This document shows, in pieces, positions 4,386 to 5,108 of a stretch of DNA of 5,108 bases. The position numbers and the translations under genes were made by a program. The stretch's first letter is position 1. Every line of letters begins with the position of its first letter. A model generated the notes under the pieces. The model was given only the letters and a program-made list of their open reading frames with translations, did not search any database and had not been told where the DNA came from. Source of the stretch: Candidatus Tectimicrobiota bacterium. GTDB taxonomy: Bacteria; UBA8248. The stretch lies in contig JACPCT010000340.1 in assembly GCA_016184445.1 (NCBI GenBank), positions 1 through 5,108 of the forward strand, given 5' to 3'.

Positions 4386-5108
4386 AGAGCCGCACCCCCA
4401 CCACCGAGTTGATGCCATACCCCTCGCCCGCCTGGGCGAAGCTGTTGGTGGAGAGGGCGGTGCGGATGATCTCAAAGGTGGTCTGGTCCGTGTTGCCCTG
4501 CTCCACGAAGCTGGAAACCCGCACCTGGATGAAGTCCACGATCTGGATGTTGTAGGTCTGGCTCGTGGGGGAGAGTTCCCGGATGACGGCCAGGGTCATC
4601 TCGTTGCGGCCCTCGCTCAGGCGGTCGCTCATCCCGCTCCGCCAGCCGTTGCGGTTGCCGGGGAGGGCGCGCGCCGAATCGCCATAGTCCACCTGGATGT
4701 CGTAGCCGGAGTAGACGCGCTCCCGGAAGAGGCTGTTGCTGTTCGAGTTGTCGTCCAGGGCGAAGCCCACCAGGAAGTTCTCGCCGTTGGAGATGGCGTT
4801 GCCGCAGCCGTTGCCGCTCGGGCCGTCGGCGAAGTAGTTGCCGCAGTAGCGGCGCAGCGTCATCGTCTGGCCCACCGCGAGCACCCCCGAGCAGCCGTTT
4901 GTATTGTTGCAGTAGATACCGAGGGGCACCATGCTCCCCGGCGGCACCGAGGAGGCCGGGGAGATGGCCGCGGCGGCGCTGGTGGTGACGCCCGCGGTGT
5001 TGATGCCGATGACCGGGGCGAAGAACAGGGGGAGGCTGTGGGCGATGTTGACCTGGATGGGGGTGGCCGTCGGGAAACTCACCACGGGAGCGGCGCCCGA
5101 CAGGTAGG
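4378..5108 (-). CDS. TadG-like Flp-pilus/extracytoplasmic protein, C-terminal part
   Basis: This is the C-terminal part of a protein read on the minus strand. The frame is open through the window edge (residues YLSGAAP precede the GTG at 5085), so the true start is outside. Residues below count from that GTG. The segment IQVNIAHSLPLFFAPVIGINTAGVTTSAAAAI (10-41) matches the pattern of TadG-like Flp-pilus assembly proteins, where a beta strand is followed by 'lPxFFxxxxGI...V.a.A.A'. The rest also fits: a 'P(L)GIY' strand after it, then FLVGFALDDN, YDIQVDYGDSARALPGNRNG and a final strand IVDFIQVRVSSF. Four Cys (59, 65, 81, 94) lie in an Asn/Gly-rich stretch and suggest disulfide bonds outside the cytoplasm. 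The N-terminal membrane anchor expected for TadG would be beyond the window. Asn richness differs from the Ala/Arg/Glu-rich neighbours, as expected for a secreted protein. The family is moderately sure; it could be another surface protein with a similar fold. Confidence 0.6.
   Translation of the reverse strand, partial: YLSGAAPVVSFPTATPIQVNIAHSLPLFFAPVIGINTAGVTTSAAAAISPASSVPPGSMVPLGIYCNNTNGCSGVLAVGQTMTLRRYCGNYFADGPSGNGCGNAISNGENFLVGFALDDNSNSNSLFRERVYSGYDIQVDYGDSARALPGNRNGWRSGMSDRLSEGRNEMTLAVIRELSPTSQTYNIQIVDFIQVRVSSFVEQGNTDQTTFEIIRTALSTNSFAQAGEGYGINSVVGVRLSN

Overview
The window is very GC-rich, uses GTG as well as ATG starts, and has strong AGGAGG-type ribosome binding sites before two of its genes. 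That fits an uncultured, high-GC, probably Gram-negative bacterium of the broad deltaproteobacterial / Rokubacteria / Tectomicrobia kind. This placement is an inference from style only, because the window holds no phylogenetic marker. Six protein genes are supported. The first (5' end) and the last (minus strand, 5' end) run off the window.

Left part (1-3148, all plus strand): a class II HpcH/HpaI-type aldolase, a fumarylacetoacetate-hydrolase (FAH) family enzyme, and a 400-residue DRE-TIM metallolyase related to isopropylmalate and homocitrate synthases. All three families act on pyruvate-like or other 2-oxo acids and need a divalent metal, so together they look like a small catabolic or 2-oxo-acid conversion module. 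The substrate cannot be read from the sequence. The DRE-TIM enzyme keeps the metal site but appears to lack both acid/base residues of the acetyl-CoA-condensing enzymes. The spacers between the genes are 115 and 222 bases. The first holds a 79-base nested palindromic repeat of REP/MITE type. The second holds a strong hairpin.

Middle (3149-3378): a non-coding spacer with a second, unrelated nested palindrome (12-bp outer arms around a 10-bp hairpin), a small hairpin and a weak promoter candidate.

Right part (3379-4385, plus strand): a NapG/MauM-like polyferredoxin with four cluster motifs, the first lacking one cysteine. It is translationally coupled by an ATGA overlap to a DCC-family (DUF393) CxxC protein. 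This pair looks like a redox operon separate from the metabolic genes.

End (4378-5108, minus strand): the C-terminal part of an extracytoplasmic protein resembling TadG-like Flp-pilus assembly proteins. It converges on the DCC gene, and the two coding regions overlap by eight bases at their stop codons.

No tRNA, rRNA, CRISPR array, insertion-sequence transposase or phage gene is visible. The most interesting points are the atypical active site of the DRE-TIM enzyme, the Ser-for-Cys change in the ferredoxin, and the two nested palindromes in neighbouring spacers.
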